DNA of 5,331 nucleotides. Source: an uncultured Clostridium sp. GTDB taxonomy: Bacteria > Bacillota > Clostridia > TANB77 > CAG-508. The number at the start of each line of letters is the position of its first letter. Within the stretch, counting starts at the first letter, position 1. Of this stretch, positions 1-4,835 are shown in pieces. The DNA lies in NCBI GenBank assembly GCA_958413095.1, contig CATYUF010000083.1, positions 1 through 5,331 of the forward strand. Direction: 5' to 3'. Both the position numbers and the translations under genes were made by a program. The notes below the pieces were generated by a model, which was not told the DNA's origin, made no database searches, and worked only from the letters and a program-made list of their open reading frames with translations.

Positions 1-478
1 AACTAAACCATGTTGTATCTAACTTACTTACTACTTCCCATGATTTTGCTATATTTTCTGGTTGCTCTATTGGTCCTTCTTCTATTTGTCCATTTTCCTC
101 TATTCTTCCATCTTGTCCCACTGTGTATGAGTTTTTGCTATCAGCATAATTTACTATTAATTTGTCTGATTCCACACTCTCTACTGTTACATTTTTTGCT
201 CCATCATCTTCTAATTGTTTTTGCAATTCTGCCGGAGTTACTTGTGTTGAAACATTATCTGCTTGTTTTTTCATTTTTAAACTTTGCATTGCTAATTGTA
301 TTTGCTCTTTTTCTGTCCCCGCTATATTTGCTTCTTTTGCTTCAGTTGCTTGTGTTAGAATTCCATTATCCCCTGTTAACATTGCTATACTTACTCCTGC
401 AAGGATTAGTAACACTATTATTGTTATTACTAATGCTATCAATGTAATTCCTCTTTGATTTTCTAGTTTCCTTATCAT
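1..478 (-). CDS. Type IV prepilin-like protein (N-terminal part, runs off left edge)
   Basis: An open frame of 159 codons starts at 478 and has no stop before base 2, so the C-terminus lies outside the window. Residues 1-9 are a short positively charged leader (MIRKLENQR). They are followed by GITLIALV and a hydrophobic helix to about residue 34 (ITIIVLLILAGVSIAML). This is the class III signal of type IV pilins and pseudopilins, cut by a prepilin peptidase after G10. The usual Glu at mature position +5 is Ala here, as I recall for many clostridial members. Next comes an Ala/Glu/Gln/Lys-rich helix (about 40-75), then a more polar domain ending near SWEVVSKLDTTWFS. The start is fixed by AAAGGAGG 8 nt upstream. 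The protein should sit in the membrane and be assembled into, or initiate, a pilus-like fibre. Which pilus and what the C-terminal domain does cannot be told. The gene lies 164 bp downstream of dusB and is probably transcribed separately. Confidence 0.85.
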   Translation of the reverse strand, partial: MIRKLENQRGITLIALVITIIVLLILAGVSIAMLTGDNGILTQATEAKEANIAGTEKEQIQLAMQSLKMKKQADNVSTQVTPAELQKQLEDDGAKNVTVESVESDKLIVNYADSKNSYTVGQDGRIEENGQIEEGPIEQPENIAKSWEVVSKLDTTWFS

Positions 479-642
479 AAAAAATTCCTCCTTTGTTACT
501 ACGGCTTTATAGTAAATTATTTTGTTTTTCTTTTCCATGATATTTTATCCGACTAGACTCTTTTTTATTCCACATTTTATGTTTTATAATTCATTTTATT
601 TACTTTCTTTATGCTTTACTTTTTTATCGTTTCTTTTTTACT
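479..642. other. Intergenic region between dusB and the prepilin gene
   Basis: This is 164 bp of very A/T-rich sequence between the dusB stop and the prepilin start. I looked for a terminator hairpin after dusB and found none with a convincing stem and T-run. Possible -10 boxes exist (for example TATAAA near 509-514 on the minus strand), but none has a recognisable -35 box at 16-18 bp. Apart from the ribosome site for the prepilin gene I see no supported feature. Confidence 0.5.
487..494 (-). promoter_or_regulatory. Ribosome binding site of the prepilin gene
   Basis: The minus strand reads AAAGGAGG, ending 8 nt before the ATG at 478. It decides the start. Another ATG lies in frame 20 codons upstream (538), but it has no Shine-Dalgarno sequence and would place 20 extra charged residues before an already complete 9-10 residue prepilin leader. 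Confidence 0.85.
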
Positions 643-1620
643 TTATATATTTAAGAAATATTCATCTATTTTAATCAATAATTCTTTTTCTGCTTCTATT
701 TTATTTATAGAATTTCTAAATTCACTAGAATTTTTCATATTTTTAGTATACCATGCTATATGTTTTCTTAATTCTTTTATTGCTATTTCTCCTTTTTCTT
801 CAACTGCCAATTTTATATGTTTTTTAATTACTTCTAATTTTTCTTGATTTGTTGGTTCTGAAAGTTTTTCACCATTTTGTAAATAATAAATAATGTTTCT
901 AAAGATCCATGGATTTCCAAAACTTCCTCTGCCAATCATAATTCCATCAACACCTGTGTATTCAAACATCTTTTTAGCTGTTCTTTCGTCTACCACATCC
1001 CCATTTCCAATGACAGGTATATTTACATTTTCTTTAACTTCTTTTATTATGTCTAAGTCTGCTGTACCAGTGTAAAACTCTGACCTTGTCCTTCCATGAA
1101 CTGTTATGGCTGAAATTCCTACTTTTTCTGCTATTTTTGCTACTTCCACTGCTACTATATTTTCTTTATCCCAACCTTTTCTTATTTTTAAAGTTACTGG
1201 AACCTTTGAATTTTTTACAACAGCTTTCATTATTTCTTCTGCTTTATCTAACTCTAATAATAATTTACTTCCATCTCCATTTTTTACAACTTTAGGTGCT
1301 GGACACCCCATATTTATATCTATTATATCAGCAAATTCACTTACATATTTTGCACTAAAAGCCATTGTTTCAACATCGCTTCCAAATATTTGATAACTTA
1401 TTGGTCTTTTCTCTCCATCTGTATTTAATAATCTTTTTGTTTTTTGGTCATTATGAAACATTGCCTTAGAGCTTGCCATTTCTGTGCAAACTAATCCAGG
1501 ATTTCCTATTTCCTTACAAATAGTTCTAAATGGTCTGTTTGTAACTCCAGCCATTGGTGCTAATATTAAATTATTTTTTAGTTCAACATCTCCTATTTTT
1601 AGTTTTTTTAGATATTTCAT
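643..1620 (-). CDS. dusB: tRNA-dihydrouridine synthase, DusB/NifR3 type
   Basis: The enzyme reduces specific uridines in the tRNA D-loop to dihydrouridine with FMN and NAD(P)H, in the cytosol. The 325-residue length is normal for the family. An FMN-binding TIM barrel fills roughly residues 10-245. Near the start is LAPMAGVTNRPFR (20-32), the Dus phosphate/FMN region. DINMGCPAPKVVK (101-113) carries the catalytic acid Cys106. TLKIRKGW (143-150) gives the conserved Lys145. VHGRTR (174-179) supplies His175. IGNGD (204-208) and IGRG (229-232) bind the FMN phosphate. Residues about 255-325 form the helical tRNA-binding tail. AAAGGA lies 10 nt before the ATG. Its own promoter appears about 60 bp upstream, 181 bp after rodA. 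The DusB subfamily rests on the NMGCPAPKVVKNGDGS pattern. In many Firmicutes such a gene is simply called dus, and the exact uridine modified is not visible from sequence. Confidence 0.95.
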   Translation of the reverse strand: MKYLKKLKIGDVELKNNLILAPMAGVTNRPFRTICKEIGNPGLVCTEMASSKAMFHNDQKTKRLLNTDGEKRPISYQIFGSDVETMAFSAKYVSEFADIIDINMGCPAPKVVKNGDGSKLLLELDKAEEIMKAVVKNSKVPVTLKIRKGWDKENIVAVEVAKIAEKVGISAITVHGRTRSEFYTGTADLDIIKEVKENVNIPVIGNGDVVDERTAKKMFEYTGVDGIMIGRGSFGNPWIFRNIIYYLQNGEKLSEPTNQEKLEVIKKHIKLAVEEKGEIAIKELRKHIAWYTKNMKNSSEFRNSINKIEAEKELLIKIDEYFLNI

Positions 1621-1677
1621 AAAATTTATTTCCTTTCATTATTTGATTTTTATTGCAAATGGAGCACACTACGAGGA

Positions 1678-1706
1678 TATATAATTAATTCTATTTTTCA
1701 CATCAA
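1678..1706 (-). promoter_or_regulatory. Probable sigma-A-type promoter of dusB
   Basis: On the minus strand a -35 box TTGATG (1701-1706; 4 of 6 matches to TTGACA) is followed by 17 bp and a -10 box TATATA (1678-1683; 5 of 6 matches to TATAAT). Transcription would start near 1671, giving a leader of about 50 nt before the dusB ATG. In AT-rich DNA such matches also arise by chance, but the spacing and the place in a 181-bp gap support it. Confidence 0.55.
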
Positions 1707-1753
1707 TTTCACTTATTATATATTTAAAAATTTTTATATACAATAATAAATTT

Positions 1754-1775
1754 GAGGTAAGTCCTTTGCTACCTC
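1754..1775. terminator. Small hairpin after rodA, possible weak terminator
   Basis: GAGGTA (1754-1759) and TACCTC (1770-1775) form a perfect 6-bp stem around a 10-nt loop, 26 bp past the rodA stop. On the transcribed minus strand the hairpin is followed by AAATTTATTATT, not a clean T-run, so intrinsic termination would be weak. A second TACCTC lies at 1781-1786 and could pair with the same arm. This could be a terminator of the minD-minE-rodA unit or a 3'-end processing structure. The evidence is thin. Confidence 0.3.
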
Positions 1776-1801
1776 GAACATACCTCTTTCTTCTTTTTTA
1801 T

Positions 1802-2908
1802 CTATTTTGCAAATATCGTTTTTTGTCTCTTTCCACTTATATTTAATAAAAGCCCTATACAAATAAAATTAGTTATTAATGAACTCCCTCCATAGCTTAC
1901 AAATGGAAGTGGAACTCCTGTTATTGGTAATAATCCCATAACCATTCCTATATTTTCTAGTACATGGAATAAAAATACTCCTGTAATTCCAATAGCTATA
2001 ATCGAACCTGCCTTATCTTTGGCTGTTTTAGCTACATATATACTTTTGGTTATCAAATATACAAATAATAAAATAATTGCTCCTGCTACTATAAATCCCA
2101 TTTCTTCCCCTATAACAGAATATATAAAGTCTGTAGTTTTAGGATATAGAAAGCCTAATTGTGTTTGATTTCCTTTTAATAACCCCATTCCTGTAAGTCC
2201 ACCTGCTCCTATTGCTAGTTTTGATTGTATAATATTATATCCTGAGCCTCTAGGGTCTGATTCTGGATTTAAAAATACATCTATTCTTGTTTTTGCGTGT
2301 TCTGGTAAAACAAAATTATATAATAATGGAACTGCTATTACTATTAACAAAATTGTCCCTATTATATACTTCTTATCTAAACCAGAAGCAAATAGCATTA
2401 ATGCTATTGCTACTATAAAAGCCATCGCTGTTCCATAGTCTGGTTGCTTTATAATTAATAATACTGGTACCGCTAATGCTGATAATATAATTAATAATCT
2501 AGTTGGTCTATTTATTTCTTCTTGACCTTTTCTTTGTATTCTAATTATTATATATGTTAAAAACAATATTACACTAACTTTTGCAAATTCACCTGGTTGT
2601 AACGAAAAAGCACCTATATTAAACCAACTTGTTGCCCCATTTACTGGTTTAGTAAATAATACTGCTATTAGTAATAATATTGTCAGTCCATATAACACTG
2701 GTGATGCTTTTAATAATAAATTATAATCAATAAACATCACTACAACCATAGCAATCAAGCTTACTACTAGCCAAATAATTTGCTTAGAAAATTCATCATA
2801 TTCAGTTTCTTGTGTAGCAGAAAATAGTGCAATTATTCCTATTATAGATAGAATAATTGCAACTATCAATATTCCCCACTCCATATTTTTTAATTCTCTT
2901 TTTCTCAT
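1802..2908 (-). CDS. rodA: SEDS-family peptidoglycan glycosyltransferase RodA (FtsW/RodA/SpoVE)
   Basis: This is a multi-pass membrane enzyme that polymerises lipid II into glycan strands with a partner class B PBP. Length (368 aa) fits RodA. Hydrophobic segments cover residues about 11-30, 43-60, 70-86, 108-123, 137-153, 158-176, 180-198, 272-288, 300-320 and 325-357, consistent with ten helices. Family motifs in order are SWFNIGAFSLQPGEFAK (94-110), KQPDYGTA (154-161), the large outer loop with PESDPRGSGYNIIQSK (215-230) and KTTDFIYSVIGEE (257-269), then GVPLPFVSYGGSS (331-343). Asp260 in TDFIYS corresponds to the essential catalytic Asp of RodA and FtsW. The Lys before QPD and the location behind minE favour RodA over FtsW, but the subfamily is not fully certain. 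The ribosome site is weak (AAAGAGTGAT just before ATG 2908), and ATG 2884 (Met9) is an alternative start. It follows minE by 39 bp and is probably cotranscribed. Confidence 0.92.
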   Translation of the reverse strand: MRKRELKNMEWGILIVAIILSIIGIIALFSATQETEYDEFSKQIIWLVVSLIAMVVVMFIDYNLLLKASPVLYGLTILLLIAVLFTKPVNGATSWFNIGAFSLQPGEFAKVSVILFLTYIIIRIQRKGQEEINRPTRLLIILSALAVPVLLIIKQPDYGTAMAFIVAIALMLFASGLDKKYIIGTILLIVIAVPLLYNFVLPEHAKTRIDVFLNPESDPRGSGYNIIQSKLAIGAGGLTGMGLLKGNQTQLGFLYPKTTDFIYSVIGEEMGFIVAGAIILLFVYLITKSIYVAKTAKDKAGSIIAIGITGVFLFHVLENIGMVMGLLPITGVPLPFVSYGGSSLITNFICIGLLLNISGKRQKTIFAK

Positions 2909-2947
2909 TAAATCACTCTTTTTCTATTATATATTTTGATTTAATTT

Positions 2948-3604
2948 CTACTTGTTTATGTTTTCTTTGCTTTTCTTCTTTTTTTCTTTCTTATTAGTGG
3001 TTTTCTTTTCCACTTTTTCACTTTTTTCTGTTTGTTTCATATTTTCTTTATCTGATTCTTTATCAGACTTATTTGAATCTTTACCTAATTCTTCTTTTTT
3101 ATCTTCTTTATTATTTGCTTCGGTATCATTTTTTTCTAAAGCTTCATTTTCAGATTCATTTCCAGTATTTTTCGCTTGGTCTGCATTTATTTTTTTAGTT
3201 TCTTCTGGTTTTTCTGACTTCTCTGATTCTTCTAGTTCTTCTTTTTCATTCTCTGTTTTTACTTGTAAAACTTCTTTATTTTCTTCCAATTTTTCCATCT
3301 TTCTAGTTTCATTTTTTATATTAATAATTGGAATATTTGCATATAAAGCTGGAGCCCCATTAGTTCCATCGTCATTTTCTTTATTTGTTAATCTGACATC
3401 AATGGCACTTTCATCTACTTCTATATATTTTTTTATAACATCAATTATTTCTTGTTTCATTAACTCCAAGAAATCTGCTGAAACATTAGCTCTATCTTGC
3501 ATAAGAACTAAATGTAATCTTTCTTTTGCAGCTACTTTTGAATTTGGTATTTTTTCCTCTTTTTTTCCCATTTTACTAAAGAATTTCATTAAGCCTTCAA
3601 ACAT
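2948..3604 (-). CDS. minE: Division topological specificity factor MinE with a long charged C-terminal extension
   Basis: MinE stimulates MinD ATPase and drives MinD off the membrane, which keeps the division inhibitor away from mid-cell. Residues 1-14 (MFEGLMKFFSKMGK) form the amphipathic membrane-binding start. The anti-MinCD helix/strand (about 24-40, AAKERLHLVLMQDRA) contacts MinD. Residues about 43-97 (FLELMKQEIIDVIKKY...DVRL...ANIPI) form the dimerising topological-specificity domain. The family normally ends near 85-95 residues, but this protein has 218. Residues about 97-218 are low complexity, about half Lys or Glu, with repeated EKSEK (128-132, 193-197) and a Lys-rich end. The tail is in frame with no break and should be disordered. 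The start has GGAGGT 10 nt upstream and an in-frame TAG two codons before the ATG. It begins 30 bp after minD. The core identification is firm and the tail's role is unknown. Confidence 0.93.
   Translation of the reverse strand: MFEGLMKFFSKMGKKEEKIPNSKVAAKERLHLVLMQDRANVSADFLELMKQEIIDVIKKYIEVDESAIDVRLTNKENDDGTNGAPALYANIPIINIKNETRKMEKLEENKEVLQVKTENEKEELEESEKSEKPEETKKINADQAKNTGNESENEALEKNDTEANNKEDKKEELGKDSNKSDKESDKENMKQTEKSEKVEKKTTNKKEKKKKSKENINK
2951..3316 (-). other. Low-complexity purine-rich tract coding the MinE tail
   Basis: These 366 bp code residues about 97-218 of MinE. The minus (coding) strand is almost all A and G, as expected of GAA/AAA/GAT codons. By my count about 62 of 122 residues are Lys or Glu, with Asp, Ser, Asn and Thr making up most of the rest and no aromatic residue. 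There is no exact tandem repeat, only short recurring pieces such as EKSEK and SDKE. Such tracts change length easily between strains. Confidence 0.75.
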
Positions 3605-3614
3605 TGTCTAAATT

Positions 3615-3620
3615 ACCTCC
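3615..3620 (-). promoter_or_regulatory. Ribosome binding site of minE
   Basis: The minus strand reads GGAGGT, 10 nt before the ATG at 3604. An in-frame TAG (3608-3610) between this site and the ATG rules out any earlier start. Confidence 0.8.
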
Positions 3621-3634
3621 AACTTTTGTTATTA

Positions 3635-4429
3635 CTATGATTTTCTAAATAATCTTTTTAATCTTGCAAAAAATCCCTTTTCCCTTCCTGGTATTGTTAC
3701 TTCAATTTTTTCTCCAAGTACTCTTTTAGCTATTTCTATATATGCTTTTCCTGATGGAGCTCTTTTGTTTTGAATAACTGGCTCTCCCTTATTTGTTTGT
3801 GTTATTATGTATTCATCATCTGGAACAACACCTATTAAATCTATTGATAATAAATCTACTATATCATCAACATCCATCATTTCACCTTTTCTTACCATAT
3901 TAGGTCTTATTCTGTTTATAACTAATTCTGGATTTTTAATTTCTGATGATTCTAATAGTCCTATTATTCTATCAGCATCTCTAATTGCTGATATTTCAGC
4001 AGTTGTTACAACGATTGCTCTATCTGCTCCTGCTATTGCATTTTTGAAACCTTGTTCAATTCCTGCTGGACAATCTATTAATATGTAGTCAAATTCTTCT
4101 TTTAATTTTTCTACTAATTTTCTCATTTGTTCTTCATTTACTGCGCTTTTATCTCTTGTTTGAGCAGCTGGTAATAGGTATAATTCTTTAAATCTTTTAT
4201 CTTTTATTAAAGCTTGTCTTAGTTTGCATTTTTCTTCAACAACATCTACAATGTCATATACAATTCTATTTTCTAATCCCATTACTACATCTAGATTTCT
4301 TAAGCCTATGTCTGTATCTATAAGTGCTACTTTTTTACCTTCTAATGCTAAACTTGAACCTAAATTTGCTGTTGTTGTTGTTTTACCTACTCCACCTTTT
4401 CCTGATGTTATAACTATTACTTCTCCCAT
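3635..4429 (-). CDS. minD: Septum site-determining ATPase MinD
   Basis: MinD is a ParA/MinD-type ATPase. With ATP it dimerises on the inner face of the membrane, recruits MinC to block FtsZ assembly, and is released by MinE. Length 264 aa is typical. The deviant Walker A motif SGKGGVGKTTTTAN (9-22) has signature Lys11 and Lys16. LIDTDIGLRNLD (36-47) holds the switch I Asp residues. ILIDCPAGIE (116-125) is the Walker B/switch II region. TTAEISAIRDADRI (142-155) and INRIRP (171-176) are also MinD-typical. The last 14 residues (KGFFARLKRLFRKS) form the amphipathic membrane-targeting helix. A strong ribosome site, AAGGAGGAG, precedes the ATG. It is the first gene of a minD-minE-rodA unit with its own promoter. 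No minC lies next to it in the window, which is unusual because minC often precedes minD. Confidence 0.97.
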   Translation of the reverse strand: MGEVIVITSGKGGVGKTTTTANLGSSLALEGKKVALIDTDIGLRNLDVVMGLENRIVYDIVDVVEEKCKLRQALIKDKRFKELYLLPAAQTRDKSAVNEEQMRKLVEKLKEEFDYILIDCPAGIEQGFKNAIAGADRAIVVTTAEISAIRDADRIIGLLESSEIKNPELVINRIRPNMVRKGEMMDVDDIVDLLSIDLIGVVPDDEYIITQTNKGEPVIQNKRAPSGKAYIEIAKRVLGEKIEVTIPGREKGFFARLKRLFRKS

Positions 4430-4433
4430 ATTT

Positions 4434-4442
4434 CTCCTCCTT
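4434..4442 (-). promoter_or_regulatory. Ribosome binding site of minD
   Basis: The minus strand reads AAGGAGGAG, 4 nt before the minD ATG at 4429 (about 7 nt if the GGAGG core is aligned one repeat earlier). It is among the strongest sites in the window, and the spacing confirms this start. Confidence 0.8.
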
Positions 4443-4469
4443 AGGATTTAAAAACACATATTTTTAACG

Positions 4470-4484
4470 GTTATATGATATAAC
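4470..4484. repeat. 15-bp palindrome over the minD -10 box
   Basis: GTTATAT (4470-4476) and ATATAAC (4478-4484) are exact reverse complements around one central G. It contains the whole -10 box and starts two bases from the 35-bp inverted repeat. A 7-bp A/T-rich palindrome is weak alone. Its position on the promoter is what makes it worth listing. Confidence 0.6.
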
Positions 4485-4503
4485 GAAATTGACAAAAAGT
4501 CAA
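4475..4503 (-). promoter_or_regulatory. Probable sigma-A-type promoter of minD-minE-rodA
   Basis: On the minus strand TTGACT (4498-4503; 5 of 6 to consensus) is followed by exactly 17 bp and TATCAT (4475-4480; 5 of 6). Transcription would start near 4468, about 38 nt before the minD ATG. The -35 box falls at the centre of a 35-bp inverted repeat and the -10 box inside a second palindrome, so the promoter could be controlled by a DNA-binding protein. No regulator is encoded in the window. Confidence 0.7.
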
Positions 4504-4520
4504 TGACTTTTTGTCAATTT
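4486..4520. repeat. Perfect 17-bp inverted repeat over the minD -35 region
   Basis: The arms AAATTGACAAAAAGTCA (4486-4502) and TGACTTTTTGTCAATTT (4504-4520) are exact reverse complements around one central A (4503). This is the longest perfect inverted repeat I find in the window. It overlaps the -35 box of the minD promoter, so an operator is one reading. It could instead act as a two-way terminator between the upstream gene and minD, but it lacks a clean T-run on the minus strand beyond the stem. Confidence 0.9.
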
Positions 4521-4598
4521 ACATAAAAAATAAAATAGTAACTTAATTTTAATAGCTATAACGCACAATTTATTTTTTCTCCAATAACAAAATATCTT

Positions 4599-4626
4599 TT
4601 ATGATATAATATAAAATATATCATAA
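4599..4626. repeat. 10-bp inverted repeat just past the putative variable region
   Basis: TTATGATATA (4599-4608) and TATATCATAA (4617-4626) are exact reverse complements separated by 8 nt of A/T. The structure lies about 38 bp beyond the stop codon of the 4665-5331 gene. It could be that gene's weak terminator (the minus strand continues AAGATATTTTG) or a cruciform of the kind known downstream of DGR variable regions. The arms are almost pure A/T, so chance is a real alternative. The rest of 4521-4664 shows nothing I can support. Confidence 0.5.
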
Positions 4627-4664
4627 GAGGTATTTTATAGTTTACACAAAATTTCTGACATTCC

Positions 4665-4835
4665 CTAAGGAGCCAACACCGGGCGAAACGAAATGAAGCC
4701 AAAAGCATCGCCATAGTTGTTATCGAAACAGAAGGTACCTGCTGCTGCATCAGGGTAATTGCCTCCTCGATAGAAGAACGGACCGCCCCCGCCAGGAAAG
4801 TTGACGTATGCATCAAACCACGAACCTGTTCCGTT
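4665..4835 (-). other. Putative DGR variable region (VR)
   Basis: This codes residues about 166-221. Fixed-looking framework pieces (GSW, FP, PFFYRGGNY, GTF, SFRPVLAP) alternate with blocks of small or Asn-site-type residues: FDAYVN (172-177), GGGG (180-183), PDAAA (193-197), DNNYGDAFGF (203-212). Many of these codons end in C or T (GGC, GAT, TAC, AAC, TTC), as expected when AAY codons of a template repeat are changed at adenines. G+C is about 52% over 4671-4820, against about 30-33% in the next 120 bp of the same gene. Boundaries are approximate. No template repeat is present here to confirm the call, so it rests on motif and composition only. Confidence 0.65.

Noticed and set aside
10..458. 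Two plus-strand frames opposite the prepilin gene
   Set aside because: Both are complements of the prepilin coding sequence, which has a leader peptide, membrane helix and strong ribosome site on the minus strand.
476..538. An in-frame ATG 20 codons upstream of the prepilin start
   Set aside because: It lacks a Shine-Dalgarno sequence, whereas AAAGGAGG lies 8 nt before the ATG at 478. The longer form would also disrupt the normal short prepilin leader.
1086..1393. Plus-strand frames inside dusB
   Set aside because: They are shadows of the dusB coding sequence, low in complexity and without family features.
2952..3611. A 219-codon open frame on the plus strand across the whole minE gene
   Set aside because: It is the antisense of minE. 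The Phe/Ser/Leu-rich translation is what a pyrimidine-rich complement of Lys/Glu codons gives, and the minE frame has a recognisable domain and a good ribosome site.
4486..4520. The long inverted repeat as a standard intrinsic terminator
   Set aside because: The stem is A/T-rich and is not followed by a clean T-run on the minus strand, and it contains the -35 box of a well-spaced promoter. A regulatory or mixed role fits at least as well.
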